In this document: positions 11,110 through 19,510 of the stretch, piece after piece
Layout of the letters: each line of letters opens with the position of its first letter
Numbering within the stretch: position 1 is the stretch's first letter
DNA from: Palleronia sediminis
Lineage (GTDB): Bacteria; Pseudomonadota; Alphaproteobacteria; Rhodobacterales; Rhodobacteraceae
Length of the DNA stretch: 45,160 nucleotides
Assembly (NCBI RefSeq): GCF_004358695.1
Contig: NZ_SNAA01000022.1
Span: forward strand, 1 to 45,160
Direction of reading: 5' to 3'
The notes under the pieces: model-generated
What the model was told of the DNA's origin: nothing
The model's input: only the letters and a program-made list of their open reading frames with translations
The model's database searches: none
Position numbers and translations under genes: made by a program

Positions 11110-11616
11110 TCAGTTCACGACCTCGTCGCGGCCCACGCCCCACAGCGCCGTCTTGGGCGCCCAGCCGCCCGCGCCCTCGTGGCGGATCTCGCACCAGTCG
11201 CGGGTGCATTCCTCGACCCGCGCCAGCGCCCCGCGCCGGGCCATGGCGACCGCGCTTGCGCCCATGTCGGGGCGTGCGCGCAGGGCCAACTCGTCGGCAT
11301 CGACCATCACGGTGCGCACCCCCGACAGCAGCGCGTAATGCACCCAGCCGCCCTGCCCGTCGCGATCCTGCACGCGGCGCCAATGCCCGTACTCGGCCGT
11401 GATCTTGAGCGGCAGGTCGCGGGCGCGATAGATCCAGTCGATGCGATGGCTCAGCGACGGGCCGCGCCGCACGTTGCCCTCGGCCGCCTTGAGCGACACG
11501 TAGCGCGGCAGCGGCAGGTTCGTCACCGGGCCGCGCACGTCCTGCGCCCATGCGAGATTGGTCCAGAAAAGGATGATCGCGGCGAGGCATACCGCCCCGC
11601 GGGAAAGGATGCTCAT
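11110..11616 (-). CDS. Secreted SH3-domain protein
   Basis: This 168-residue protein has a signal peptide (MSILSRGAVCLAAIILFWTNLAWAQ). Two bacterial SH3-like repeats follow. The first is around YVSLKAAEGNVRRGPSLSHRIDWIY with GHWRRVQDRDGQGGWVHYALLSG, and the second around LALRARPDMGASAVAMARRGALARV with DWCEIRHEGAGGWAPKTALWGV. This two-SH3 architecture (SH3_4-like) is common in Rhizobiales and Rhodobacterales exported proteins and probably binds the cell wall. The exact role is unknown. The ATG at 11616 has AGGA at a normal distance; an ATG nine codons upstream (11643) is a less likely alternative. Confidence 0.85.
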   Translation of the reverse strand: MSILSRGAVCLAAIILFWTNLAWAQDVRGPVTNLPLPRYVSLKAAEGNVRRGPSLSHRIDWIYRARDLPLKITAEYGHWRRVQDRDGQGGWVHYALLSGVRTVMVDADELALRARPDMGASAVAMARRGALARVEECTRDWCEIRHEGAGGWAPKTALWGVGRDEVVN

Positions 11617-11760
11617 GCGTGTCCTGCCTGTTTTCGCCGTCATCGCGGCCTCTGCCCTCGACCCGGTTCGACGCGCGCCCTCGTGGCTCTTGTGCCGGGT
11701 TCTCGTAGCGGACAGTTTGCCGCAAGGCCCCGTATCTGAAAAGCCGCCAGAGGATCGTCG

Positions 11761-12747
11761 ATGCCGCCCCGCCGCCTGACTGTTGTAATTTCACGCCAGT
11801 TGCCCGCCGGAGTCGAAGCGCGCTTGACCGATCTGTTCGACGCTGAATTGCGCGCCTGCGACTCGGCCATGACGCGGGCCGAGCTGATCGCCGCGGTCGA
11901 GCGTGCCGACGTGCTCGTGACCACGATCACCGACCGGATCGACGCGGGGATCCTGGCGCGGGCGGGGCCGCGGCTCAAGCTGATCGCGCAGTTCGGCGCG
12001 GGGGTCGACAATCTCGACGTGGCCACCGCGCGGCAGCGCGGCATCCTCGTGACGCATACGCCGGGCACGACTGTCGACGACACCGCCGACATGACGCTTG
12101 CGCTGATCCTCGCGGTGACGCGGCGCATCCCCGAGGGCCTTGCCGCGATGCAGGCCGGGGCCTGGCATGGCTGGTCGCCGACCGCGTTCCTGGGCGGGCG
12201 CATCGCGGGGCGGCGGCTTGGCATCCTGGGGATGGGGCGGATCGGCACGGCGGTCGCGCGGCGGGCCCGCGCCTTCGGGATGGCGGTGCATTACCACAAC
12301 CGCACGCCCGCCCCCGAGCAGGTGACCGGTCCGCTCGGCGCGGTCTGGCACGACAGTCTCGACCACATGATTTCGCGGGTCGACGTGATCAGCGTGAACT
12401 GCCCGCACACGCCCGCGACCTTTCACCTGATGAACGCCCGGCGCATCGCGCTGATGAAGCCCGGGGCCGTGATCGTGAACACCTCGCGCGGCGAGGTGAT
12501 CGACGAGAACGCACTTGTGCGCGCGCTCGAGGCGGGGGCCATCGCGGGGGCGGGGCTCGACGTGTTCGAGCATGGCACGCCGCTCAACCCGCGGCTGCGC
12601 AGCCTGCCCAATGTCGTGCTCTTGCCGCATATGGGCTCGGCCACGCGCGAGGGGCGGCGCGAGATGGGCGAGAAGGTGCTGCTCAACATCAAGACATTCG
12701 CCGACGGGCACCGCCCGCCCGACCTCGTCGTGCCGTTTCGCGGCTAG
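11761..12747 (+). CDS. D-isomer 2-hydroxyacid dehydrogenase (glyoxylate reductase-like)
   Basis: This 328-residue protein has the two-domain fold signature of NAD(P)-dependent D-2-hydroxyacid dehydrogenases. IAQFGAGVDNLDVATARQRGI lies in the substrate domain. The nucleotide site GRRLGILGMGRIGTAVARRARAFGM follows, then the catalytic Arg in NTSRGEVIDENALVRAL, Glu in DVFEHGT and His in LPHMGSAT. It probably reduces glyoxylate or hydroxypyruvate, but members of this family differ in substrate and the sequence does not decide. AGAGGA precedes the ATG. It is divergent from the SH3 gene and seems to be a single-gene unit. Confidence 0.88.
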   Translation: MPPRRLTVVISRQLPAGVEARLTDLFDAELRACDSAMTRAELIAAVERADVLVTTITDRIDAGILARAGPRLKLIAQFGAGVDNLDVATARQRGILVTHTPGTTVDDTADMTLALILAVTRRIPEGLAAMQAGAWHGWSPTAFLGGRIAGRRLGILGMGRIGTAVARRARAFGMAVHYHNRTPAPEQVTGPLGAVWHDSLDHMISRVDVISVNCPHTPATFHLMNARRIALMKPGAVIVNTSRGEVIDENALVRALEAGAIAGAGLDVFEHGTPLNPRLRSLPNVVLLPHMGSATREGRREMGEKVLLNIKTFADGHRPPDLVVPFRG

Positions 12748-12763
12748 GCCCATGCCGCAGCGC

Positions 12764-12789
12764 GGAACAACATGCCGCGGGGCAGCGTT
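12764..12789 (+). promoter_or_regulatory. GGAAC-N17-CGTT stress-sigma-type promoter of csbD
   Basis: GGAAC at 12764-12768 and CGTT at 12786-12789 are separated by 17 bases, with CGTT ending 32 bases before the CsbD start. CsbD genes are classic members of general-stress regulons in several bacteria. The pattern matches the EcfG/SigT consensus and the two elements before the DUF3072 genes. Confidence 0.65.
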
Positions 12790-12821
12790 GTCATGGGCCG
12801 ATACAGTCAGGGGGGCGCGCG

Positions 12822-13022
12822 ATGAACTGGGATCAGATCAAGGGCAACTGGAAACACTTCAAGGGCACGGCCCGCGAACGATGGGGCCGCCTCACCGATG
12901 ACGAGGTCGACCAGGCCGCAGGCGAACGCGAAAAGCTCGAAGGGCTCGTCCAGCGCAAATACGGCAAGACCAAGGAAGAGGCCCGGCGCGAGGTCGACGG
13001 CTGGATCGCCGACCAGAACTGA
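12822..13022 (+). CDS. CsbD family stress protein
   Basis: This 66-residue charged protein begins MNWDQIKGNWKHFKGTARERWGRLTDDE, the hallmark N-terminus of the CsbD family (as in E. coli YjbJ). It has no signal or membrane segment. It is expected to be a small, abundant cytoplasmic protein of unknown mechanism induced by stress. The GGAAC-N17-CGTT element upstream supports stress induction here. It follows the hydroxyacid dehydrogenase but appears to have its own promoter. Confidence 0.92.
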   Translation: MNWDQIKGNWKHFKGTARERWGRLTDDEVDQAAGEREKLEGLVQRKYGKTKEEARREVDGWIADQN

Positions 13023-13040
13023 GCGCGCGCGCCGCCGGGG

Positions 13041-13448
13041 TCAGGCCCCGGTGGCGATGCGATGCGCCTCGGCCGCAAAGGCGCGCGCCATCGACTCGCG
13101 GTCGGGCGCGGCGAGGGCCTCGACCCGAAAGCCGCCCATGGGCTGGCCGTTTTCGGAATAGGCGACCTCGCCCGCGATGCGGCCCGTCGTCGTGTCCAGC
13201 GTCGTGACGGTGACGCGGACCACGCCGGTCCCACCCATGTTGAGCTGGCTGGCGAATGCGTCGAGCATCGCGAACCTCAGCGTGCGCTCGAACCCGGCCC
13301 CGCCGGGCGAACCCGCGACCTGGATATCCCGAATCCAGTTCGTTCCGATACCCGGCCGGACGCCGAAGGTGCCGCCCGTGGGCAGCGTCTCGACGCAGGC
13401 GGTCAAAAGCCCGGCGGCGGTCAGGGTGACGAATCCACGACGCTGCAT
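13041..13448 (-). CDS. Putative lipoprotein
   Basis: This 135-residue protein starts MQRRGFVTLTAAGLLTACVETLP, a signal with a lipobox LTAC, so Cys18 should be lipidated and the protein membrane-anchored. The rest resembles no family I can name with confidence. It contains GVVRVTVTTLDTTTGRIAGEVAYSENGQPMGGFRVEA, probably a beta-sheet region. It is convergent with csbD, 18 bases between stops, and diverges from the Hint gene across a 198-base gap with no clear promoter pair. Confidence 0.72.
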   Translation of the reverse strand: MQRRGFVTLTAAGLLTACVETLPTGGTFGVRPGIGTNWIRDIQVAGSPGGAGFERTLRFAMLDAFASQLNMGGTGVVRVTVTTLDTTTGRIAGEVAYSENGQPMGGFRVEALAAPDRESMARAFAAEAHRIATGA

Positions 13449-13646
13449 GGGAAACCTCGTTCTCTCAGGGGTGCCGCGCAGCGGCGTTCGGGCGACCTTT
13501 TAGCACGGCCCGGACGCGGCGGGCCAGCCGCAACCGTGTCCCGGCGGACTCAGCGCGGCACGCGTCGGCGCGCGGGGGATCGCGGAGGGGCTGCGCCGTG
13601 CTAGTCTCGGGCCAACGAAAAGAGCAACGGCACGAGCGGTAGCCAC

Positions 13647-14735
13647 ATGAAGACCGGCGCGGCGGGCATCTTTGTCATGGCCTGGTCGCAGACGCGGCTG
13701 GACGGGCTGCGCGATGCGCCGCGCGACGCGCTGCGCCGGGGGGCCGAATGGTCCTGGACGGGCGAGGCGCTGCGCCTCGACGGCCCCGGCGCGGTGCTGC
13801 CGCTGGGCGATCCGCTGGGCGCGGCCGATGCGCGGGCGCGGGCGGGCGCGGCGGTGCGCGCCCTGCTGCGGCGCGTCGATGCGCCGTCCCGCGCCGCGCG
13901 CCCCCGGATGCCGGACGAGGCGGGCGACGATCCCGAGGGCGTCTTTCGCGTGACCGACGGGCGCCGCGTCTTCCCCGCCGCGCTGATCGAGGGGCGGCGC
14001 GGGCCGCTCGTCGTCTTTGCCGAGGGGCTTCCGCCGCGGGGGGCGCCGCTCTGGGTGGTCGATCCGCCGCAACGGCGGCGCGCGGCCTTGCACGGGGCCG
14101 AGGACCGCGTCATCTGTTTCGCGCGCGGCACCCGCATCGCCACGCCGCGCGGCCCCGTGGCGATCGAGGTGCTGCGCCCCGGCGACCGGGTGCTGACCCA
14201 TGACGACGGCCCCGCCGAGGTGCTCTGGGCGGGGCACCGTGCCGTGACGGGCGCGCGGCTGCTGGCCATGCCCGCGCTGCGGCCCTTGCGCCTGCGCGCG
14301 AGCGGTCTTGGCGACGGTCTGCCCGAGGCCGATCTGCTGGTCTCGCCCGATCACGCGATGCTCATGCGCGGCGCCGAGGCGCGGGCGCTTTTCGGCACGC
14401 CCGAGGTGCTGGTGGCTGCCGCCGATCTGCGCGACGACGATGCCGTGACCGGGGCCGGGCCGCTGCATTCGGTCGTCTATCACCACATCCTGCTGCCGCC
14501 TCACGGCATCGTCTGGGCCAATGGCGTCGCGTCCGAAAGCTTCGACCCCGCCCGCCTGCCCGCGCAGGCCGTTCCGCGCGACCAGGCGGCGTCGCTGGCG
14601 CGGGCGCTGGGCGGGGATGCGGCGAATTATGGCCCGCCCGCGCGGCGCGTGCTGGACCCGTTCGAGGCCGCGATCCTGCGCGCCGGCCCCACCGGGGCGG
14701 GGCCGGGGCGGCGCGCCTTTCGCGCCGCGCGTTGA
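13647..14735 (+). CDS. Hint (Hedgehog/intein) domain protein
   Basis: This 362-residue protein carries a Hint domain from about residue 157. The nucleophile Cys157 starts CFARGTRIATPRGPVAIEVL and is followed by RPGDRVLTHDDGPAEVLWAG, the A-block pattern of Hedgehog/intein autoprocessing modules. SPDHAMLM and HHILLPPHGIVWANGVASESF follow. Proteins with this N-terminal MKTGAAGIFVMAWSQTRLDGL segment plus a Hint domain are common in Rhodobacterales. Self-cleavage has not been shown for them as far as I know, and the function is open. The last codons are followed at once by the rpsD promoter, whose -35 overlaps this stop codon. Confidence 0.88.
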   Translation: MKTGAAGIFVMAWSQTRLDGLRDAPRDALRRGAEWSWTGEALRLDGPGAVLPLGDPLGAADARARAGAAVRALLRRVDAPSRAARPRMPDEAGDDPEGVFRVTDGRRVFPAALIEGRRGPLVVFAEGLPPRGAPLWVVDPPQRRRAALHGAEDRVICFARGTRIATPRGPVAIEVLRPGDRVLTHDDGPAEVLWAGHRAVTGARLLAMPALRPLRLRASGLGDGLPEADLLVSPDHAMLMRGAEARALFGTPEVLVAAADLRDDDAVTGAGPLHSVVYHHILLPPHGIVWANGVASESFDPARLPAQAVPRDQAASLARALGGDAANYGPPARRVLDPFEAAILRAGPTGAGPGRRAFRAAR

Positions 14736-14759
14736 CACGGGCGGGCACGGCTGTATAAG
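14732..14759 (+). promoter_or_regulatory. Sigma-70-type promoter of rpsD
   Basis: A perfect -35 TTGACA (14732-14737) and TATAAG (14754-14759) are separated by 16 bases. The -35 overlaps the stop codon of the Hint gene. Transcription would start near 14766, giving a leader of about 90 bases. This is one of the best promoters in the window and fits a ribosomal protein gene. Confidence 0.85.
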
Positions 14760-14783
14760 CCGCCCCTCATTGGTGTTGGTGGC

Positions 14784-14815
14784 CCCCGCAAGGGGATGCC
14801 TGTCGGCCGAAAGGC
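14784..14815 (+). promoter_or_regulatory. Structured rpsD leader with two GNRA-capped hairpins
   Basis: Within the leader, CCCC-GCAA-GGGG (14784-14795) and GCC-GAAA-GGC (14806-14815) form two adjacent hairpins, both closed by GNRA tetraloops. S4 is an autogenous translational repressor in E. coli, so this structured leader is a candidate S4 binding site. That role is inferred; no established alphaproteobacterial S4 leader motif is known to me. Confidence 0.45.
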
Positions 14816-14855
14816 AGAGGACAACGCCCTTCTACATCGCAGAAGGAGATCAGCC

Positions 14856-15476
14856 GTGACCAAACGCACGTCTGCCAAGTACAAGCTCGACCGCCGCATG
14901 GGCGAGAACATCTGGGGCCGTCCGAAAAGCCCCGTGAACCGCCGCGAATACGGCCCCGGCCAGCACGGCCAGCGCCGCAAGGGCAAGCTGTCGGATTTCG
15001 GCGTCCAGCTTCGCGCCAAGCAAAAGCTCAAGGGCTATTACGGCGACCTGACCGAAAAGCAGTTCCGCCGCATCTATGGCGAGGCCGAGCGTCGCCGCGG
15101 CGACACGGGCGAGCTGCTGATCGGCCTGCTGGAGCGGCGCCTCGACGCGGTCGTCTACCGCGCCAAATTCGTGCCGACCGTCTTTGCCGCCCGCCAGTTC
15201 GTGAACCACGGCCACGTCATGGTGAACGGCCGCCGCGTGAACATCCCCTCCTACCAGGTCAAGGAAGGCGACGTGATCGAGGTCCGTCAGAAATCCAAGC
15301 AGCTTGCGCTGGTGCTCGAGGCCGCCGGCCTGCCCGAGCGTGACGTGCCGGATTATCTCGACGTCGACCACTCCAAGATGACGGCGACCTTCGTGCGGAC
15401 GCCGGGCCTGTCGGATGTGCCCTACCCGGTGCAGATGGAGCCGAACCTCGTCATCGAATTCTACGCCCAGAACTAA
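14856..15476 (+). CDS. rpsD: 30S ribosomal protein S4
   Basis: This 206-residue S4 is a primary 16S rRNA binding protein of the small subunit. It has the alphaproteobacterial N-terminus [20 protein letters not shown]. The S4 RNA-binding domain ([40 protein letters not shown]) lies around residues 95-140. The start is GTG at 14856, the only codon that matches the family N-terminus, with AAGGAG seven bases upstream. The gene is monocistronic here, with its own strong promoter and a terminator at 15502-15529, and is not in an alpha operon. Confidence 0.97.
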   Translation: MTKRTSAKYKLDRRMGENIWGRPKSPVNRREYGPGQHGQRRKGKLSDFGVQLRAKQKLKGYYGDLTEKQFRRIYGEAERRRGDTGELLIGLLERRLDAVVYRAKFVPTVFAARQFVNHGHVMVNGRRVNIPSYQVKEGDVIEVRQKSKQLALVLEAAGLPERDVPDYLDVDHSKMTATFVRTPGLSDVPYPVQMEPNLVIEFYAQN

Positions 15477-15501
15477 GGGCGTTCCGATCCGCGATCACGG
15501 G

Positions 15502-15529
15502 GGGCCGGGCCGAAAGGTCCGGCCCTTTC
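15502..15529 (+). terminator. Intrinsic terminator of rpsD
   Basis: GGGCCGGGCC (15502-15511), GAAA loop and GGTCCGGCCC (15516-15525) form a ten-pair stem with one G-U wobble, followed by TTTC. It begins 26 bases after the rpsD stop codon. Confidence 0.85.
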
Positions 15530-15638
15530 GCTTGGCCGGGGTGTCGCCGCGCGGCCCGGCGGGCGGCCGCCGCGGCACGACGCGTCTTTCGCGCGCCGCC
15601 GCAGCCCGCTAAGGAGGGCGCAACCCCCGGAGACCGCC

Positions 15639-16727
15639 ATGAGCCACGCCATAGATCCCAAGCCCGGCATTCTCGAGATCGCCCCCTATGTCGGCGGCGC
15701 GAGCCATGTCGAGGGCGTCCAGAACATCGTCAAGCTGTCGTCCAACGAAAACCCCGCCGGCCCGCCCGAGGCGGTGCGCGAGGCGCTGCGCCGGACCTTT
15801 CACCTGCTCAACCGCTACCCCTCGTCGGACCACCTGTCGCTGCGCACCGCCATCGGCGAGACCTACAAGCTCGACCCTGAGCGGATCATCTGCGGATCGG
15901 GCAGTGACGAGATATTCACCCTGCTCTGCCAGGCCTATACGGGCCCCGGCTCCGAGGTGATCCATACCGAGCACGGGTTCCTCATGTATCGCATCTGCGC
16001 GCTGGCCGCCGGCGCCACGCCGATCGAGGTGCCCGAGCGCGAGCGCAAGGTCGATGTCGACGCCATCCTCGAGGCCGTCAATTTCCGCACGCGGATCGTC
16101 TTTGTCGCCAACCCCGCCAACCCGACCGGCACCATGCTGGGCACGACCGAGATCGCGCGGCTGGCCGGATCGCTGCCCGAGCATGTGCTGCTGGTGCTCG
16201 ACGGGGCCTATGCCGAATATGTCGACGGCTACGACGCCGGGGCCAAGCTGGTCACGCGGCGCGAGAATGTCGTGATGACGCGCACCTTTTCCAAGATCTA
16301 CGCGCTGGGCGGGCTGCGCATCGGCTGGGCCTACGGCCCCGAGCGGGTGATCGACGTGCTGAACCGCGTGCGCGGGCCGTTCAACCTGGGCCATACCCAG
16401 CTTGCCGCGGCCGAGGCCGCCGTGCGCGAACACGATTTCGTCGAACGCAGCCGGACCGAAAATGCGCGGCTGCGCACCTGGCTTGCCAAGGCGCTGGCCG
16501 AGCTCGGCGTGATGTCGGACACCTCGACGGCGAATTTCATTCTCGCCCGCTTTGCCACCCCCGACGAGGCCGATGCCTGCGAGGCGCATCTGCGCGCTGA
16601 CGGCATCCTCGTGCGCAAGGTCGGCGGCTACAAGCTGCCCAACTGCCTGCGGATCACCATCGGCGACGAGGCGTCCTGCCGCCGGGTCGCCCATTCGATC
16701 GGGCAGTTCAAGGGGTCCGACGGGTGA
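15639..16727 (+). CDS. hisC: Histidinol-phosphate aminotransferase
   Basis: This 362-residue fold-type I PLP aminotransferase has the HisC pattern. [10 protein letters not shown] and the GSGSDEIF segment come first, then [18 protein letters not shown], and the PLP lysine Lys219 in [14 protein letters not shown]. It should make histidinol phosphate from imidazoleacetol phosphate. Its stop overlaps the next gene, a prephenate/arogenate dehydrogenase, as GTGA. That pairing suggests it also transaminates aromatic keto acids or prephenate, as known for some HisC enzymes. GGAG precedes the ATG. Confidence 0.92.
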   Translation: MSHAIDPKPGILEIAPYVGGASHVEGVQNIVKLSSNENPAGPPEAVREALRRTFHLLNRYPSSDHLSLRTAIGETYKLDPERIICGSGSDEIFTLLCQAYTGPGSEVIHTEHGFLMYRICALAAGATPIEVPERERKVDVDAILEAVNFRTRIVFVANPANPTGTMLGTTEIARLAGSLPEHVLLVLDGAYAEYVDGYDAGAKLVTRRENVVMTRTFSKIYALGGLRIGWAYGPERVIDVLNRVRGPFNLGHTQLAAAEAAVREHDFVERSRTENARLRTWLAKALAELGVMSDTSTANFILARFATPDEADACEAHLRADGILVRKVGGYKLPNCLRITIGDEASCRRVAHSIGQFKGSDG

Positions 16728-17632
16728 TCTATGACCGGGTCTGTTTCATCGGTCTGGGGCTGATCGCGGGGTCGATGGCGCTGGCGCTGCGCGAGGCCGG
16801 GCTCGCGCGCGAGATCGTGGGCACCGCGCGCTCGGCGCGCACCCGCGAGGTGGCACTGGCGCGGGGGCTGTGCGACCGCGTGACCGCCACCGCGGCCGAG
16901 GCCGTCGACGGCGCCGATCTCGTGGTGCTGGCCGTGCCGGTGGGCGCAATGGGCGCCGTCGCTGCCGAGATCGGGCCGCATCTCGCCCCCGGTGCGACGG
17001 TGACGGATGTAGGCTCGGTCAAGCGCGCGGTGATCGACGCGGTCGCCCCGCATATCCCCGAGGGTGTGCATTTCATCCCCGGCCACCCGCTGGCCGGCAC
17101 CGAGCAATCGGGCCCCGAGTCGGGCTTCGCCGCGCTGTTTCGCAACCGGTTCTGCCTGCTCATCGACGAGGGCGCCGAGGCCGGGGCGCTCGACCGGCTG
17201 ACGCGGTTCTGGCAGGGGATCGGCGCGCGGGTCGAGACGATGGAGGCCGACCATCACGACCTCGTCCTTGCCGTGACCAGCCACACGCCACACCTGATCG
17301 CCTATACGATGGTCGGGGTGGCCGACGATCTCGGCCGCGTCACCGATAGCGAGGTCATCCGCTATTCGGCCGCGGGGTTTCGCGATTTCACGCGGATCGC
17401 GGCCTCGGACCCGGTGATGTGGCGCGACGTGTTCCTTGCCAACAAGGATGCCACGCTGGAAATCCTCGGGCGGTTCACCGAAGAGCTCTTCGCGCTGCAA
17501 CGCGCCATCCGCACCGGCGACGGCGCGCAGCTCGAGTCCTATTTCACCCGCACCCGCGCCATCCGCCGCGGCATCGTCGAGGCCGGGCAGGATACCGACG
17601 CGCCCGATTTTGGCCGCGGCGCCAAGACCTGA
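16724..17632 (+). CDS. tyrC: Prephenate/arogenate dehydrogenase
   Basis: This 302-residue protein of the TyrA/TyrC family oxidatively decarboxylates prephenate or arogenate in tyrosine synthesis. It has the Rossmann motif [16 protein letters not shown] (Gly10-x-Gly12-x3-Gly16), [11 protein letters not shown], the substrate motif [15 protein letters not shown] and [11 protein letters not shown]. There is no fused chorismate mutase or ACT domain. The start is GTG at 16724, overlapping the hisC stop by four bases; the protein then begins [11 protein letters not shown] as expected. Prephenate versus arogenate preference cannot be read from sequence alone. Confidence 0.92.
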   Translation: MIYDRVCFIGLGLIAGSMALALREAGLAREIVGTARSARTREVALARGLCDRVTATAAEAVDGADLVVLAVPVGAMGAVAAEIGPHLAPGATVTDVGSVKRAVIDAVAPHIPEGVHFIPGHPLAGTEQSGPESGFAALFRNRFCLLIDEGAEAGALDRLTRFWQGIGARVETMEADHHDLVLAVTSHTPHLIAYTMVGVADDLGRVTDSEVIRYSAAGFRDFTRIAASDPVMWRDVFLANKDATLEILGRFTEELFALQRAIRTGDGAQLESYFTRTRAIRRGIVEAGQDTDAPDFGRGAKT

Positions 17633-17645
17633 GCGGGCCGAACGC

Positions 17646-18506
17646 TCAGACCGGGTCCTTGTGGATGATGACCTGCGCCTGCGGATAGCGGCGCAGGATC
17701 GCGCGGTGCAGCTCGGCGCCGATCTCGTGGGCGTCGCGCAGGGTGAGATCCCCGTCGATCTCGACATGCAGGTTCACGAAGACCCGGCTGCCCGCGGTCC
17801 GCGTCTTGAGGTCGTGAAAGCCGCGCAGCCCCTCGATGCCGGCGGCGATCTCGGCCACGCCCGCGATCATCTCGTCGGGCGCGGCGCGATCCATCAGCGC
17901 GTCCCACGCCCCCGCCCCGATCCTGAGCGCGCCCACCGCCAGCATCGCCGCGGCCCCCAGCGCGATCACCGAATCGAGCGCGCCGAGCCCGAAGGCCAGC
18001 GACGCCCCCAGCGCCACGATGGCGCCGAGATTGGGAACGAGATCGCCGAGGTAATGCAGCCGGTCGGCCAGAACAACGCGGTTGCCCGTCTGCCGCGCCA
18101 CCCGCGTCTGGTAGGCGACGAGCCCGGCGGTCAGCGCGACCGACAGCGCCATGACCGCGATCCCCGCACTCTCGCGCGCAAGGGGGGCGGGGTCGCCCAG
18201 CCGCAGCAGCGCCGCCATGGCGATGGCGGCGGCCGAGACGAGGATGAACACGCATTGCCCCAGCGCGGCCAGATCCTCGGCCGAGGAATGGCCGAAGGCA
18301 TGGTCGTCGTCGGGCGGTCTCTGGGCATAGCGCACGGCCGCCAGCCCGCCCAGCGACACCATCAGGTCGAGCCCGCTATCGGCCAGAGACGCGGCCACGG
18401 CGAGCGAGCCGGTGACGCCATAGGCCCAGAGCTTGGCCGCGACGAGGATCGCGGCGACAAGCACCGAGGCGCGCACGGCGCGCAGGTTCAGGCGGTCGGC
18501 CGACAT
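17646..18506 (-). CDS. Cation diffusion facilitator (FieF-like) exporter
   Basis: This 286-residue inner-membrane protein belongs to the CDF family, which exports Zn, Fe, Cd or Mn by proton antiport. It has the usual hydrophobic segments and a C-terminal cytoplasmic domain (VFVNLHVEIDGDLTLRDAHEIGAEL). The metal-site segments are present as ADSGLDL in TM2 and DRLHYLGDLVPN in TM5. The loop motif DDDHAFGHSSAEDLAAL matches the FieF pattern. The ATG at 18506 is chosen over an upstream one because the first membrane helix starts soon after it. It is convergent with tyrC, 13 bases apart. Confidence 0.88.
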   Translation of the reverse strand: MSADRLNLRAVRASVLVAAILVAAKLWAYGVTGSLAVAASLADSGLDLMVSLGGLAAVRYAQRPPDDDHAFGHSSAEDLAALGQCVFILVSAAAIAMAALLRLGDPAPLARESAGIAVMALSVALTAGLVAYQTRVARQTGNRVVLADRLHYLGDLVPNLGAIVALGASLAFGLGALDSVIALGAAAMLAVGALRIGAGAWDALMDRAAPDEMIAGVAEIAAGIEGLRGFHDLKTRTAGSRVFVNLHVEIDGDLTLRDAHEIGAELHRAILRRYPQAQVIIHKDPV

Positions 18507-18563
18507 GGGCGGGCGTCTAGGCGGGACGGCGGCGCCGCGCAAGCCCGGCCCGCCGAACGCGAA

Positions 18564-18587
18564 ACGGCGCGCCATGGGGCGCGCCGT
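18564..18587 (-). terminator. Terminator of hsp20-DUF1150
   Basis: ACGGCGCGCC (18564-18573) and GGCGCGCCGT (18578-18587) form a perfect ten-pair stem with a four-base loop. Read on the minus strand it is followed by a short TTT. It lies 27 bases after the DUF1150 stop codon. Confidence 0.65.
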
Positions 18588-18614
18588 CCGGTCGTGTCGT
18601 CGATCGTTCCGGCG

Positions 18615-18842
18615 TCAGTGGACGCTGACGGGTGCGAGATCGTTCTGCCGCGCCACCACGAAGGCGAGCTTGCGGTCGCGCACCAGCGCGAGGCGGTCGC
18701 CATTGGCGGCGTGGACGGCATAGAGCTCGGTCAGGTCGCCGGCCTGTTCGCGCAGCTCGTCGGGCAGTTCATCCACGTCGACGGAGCGGACATAGACGAT
18801 ATTGTCGCCGTTCTCGGCGAAGAGATCATAGGCTTCGTTCAT
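18615..18842 (-). CDS. DUF1150 family protein
   Basis: This 75-residue protein has the DUF1150 sequence pattern: IVYVRSVDVDELPDELREQ, then LYAVHAANGDRLALVRDRKLAFVVARQNDLAPVSVH. It lies 11 bases after the small heat shock protein gene on the same strand. That arrangement is recurrent in Rhodobacterales and suggests co-expression and perhaps a common function in heat stress. Its biochemical role is unknown. It is followed by a strong terminator hairpin. Confidence 0.88.
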   Translation of the reverse strand: MNEAYDLFAENGDNIVYVRSVDVDELPDELREQAGDLTELYAVHAANGDRLALVRDRKLAFVVARQNDLAPVSVH

Positions 18843-18853
18843 GTCAAACCCCT

Positions 18854-19282
18854 TTACTGGTCGCGACCGGAGGGCCGGTCGATCTGGATGGTCCGCACGA
18901 CGGACTCGGGCTCGGAGCGGTGGAGATCCACGTGCAAAAGCCCGTTTTCGAGCCGCGCTCCCGATACCTCAACGCCGTCGGCCAGCACGAAGGTCCGCTG
19001 GAACTGCCGCGCCGCAATGCCGCGGTGCAGGAACAGGCGGTCGTCCTCGGGCTCGGACTGGCGGCCGCGCAGGACGAGCTGCCGATCCTCGACGGTGAGC
19101 GACAGGTCCGTTTCGGCGAAACCGGCAACGGCCAGCGTGATCCGGTAGGAGGTCGGATCGACCTGTTCGATGTTGAAGGGTGGATAACCGCCCGCATCGG
19201 ATTTGGCGGTTCGTTCGACCAGCCGCTCGAGCTGCTCGAAGCCGAGCAGGAACGGATGGGATCCGAAAGCCATCTTTGTCAT
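18854..19282 (-). CDS. Small heat shock protein Hsp20
   Basis: This 142-residue IbpA-type small heat shock protein holds unfolding proteins in a refoldable state. The alpha-crystallin domain runs from about residue 36 (YPPFNIEQVDPTSYRITLAVAGF, VEDRQLVLRGRQ, FLHRGIAARQFQRTFVLADGV) to ARLENGLLHVDLHR. The frame continues far upstream, but the ATG at 19282 has AAGGAC before it and the family N-terminus MTKMAFGSHPFLLGFEQLERL. A heat-shock-type promoter lies about 75-100 bases upstream on the same strand. Confidence 0.93.
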   Translation of the reverse strand: MTKMAFGSHPFLLGFEQLERLVERTAKSDAGGYPPFNIEQVDPTSYRITLAVAGFAETDLSLTVEDRQLVLRGRQSEPEDDRLFLHRGIAARQFQRTFVLADGVEVSGARLENGLLHVDLHRSEPESVVRTIQIDRPSGRDQ

Positions 19283-19354
19283 CTGTATGTCCTTTTTACA
19301 AAGCGACGCATCACGCGGTCGGTCCCGTTCGCGGCAACCGTCCTCGTAAGGGAA

Positions 19355-19383
19355 ATATGGGGAGCTGGCCCTTTCCGCGCAAG
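19355..19383 (-). promoter_or_regulatory. Sigma-32 (RpoH)-type promoter of hsp20
   Basis: On the minus strand, CTTGCGC (19383-19377) and CCCCATAT (19362-19355) are separated by 14 bases. The -10 matches the heat-shock consensus CCCCATNT exactly, and the -35 has the essential CTTG. The start would lie about 70 bases before the hsp20 ATG. Confidence 0.75.
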
Positions 19384-19431
19384 CCCCGCGCGCAAGGCCC
19401 GAGCGTGGCGCGGGCACCCGGCGGCGGGGCC

Positions 19432-19452
19432 GGGTATTTGGAAAAGAGAAGA
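19432..19452 (+). repeat. GGGTATTT-N3-AAAGAGAAGA repeat, copy B
   Basis: The plus strand reads GGGTATTT, GGA, AAAGAGAAGA. The GGG is the end of a stem CCCGGC (19417-19422) / GCCGGG (19429-19434), so TATTT directly follows a hairpin. It lies between the divergent hsp20 and DUF465 genes, 58 bases before the DUF465 start. Confidence 0.75.
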
Positions 19453-19510
19453 GAGACAGGCGCGGCGCGAGGCGCTGGACCGCGGCGCGCGGCTGGGGCA
19501 ATCTGCGCGC

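Noticed and set aside
10883-11794. 303-codon frame on the minus strand
   Set aside because: It overlaps the SH3 gene in another frame; the SH3 product has a signal peptide and family motifs, this one has none.
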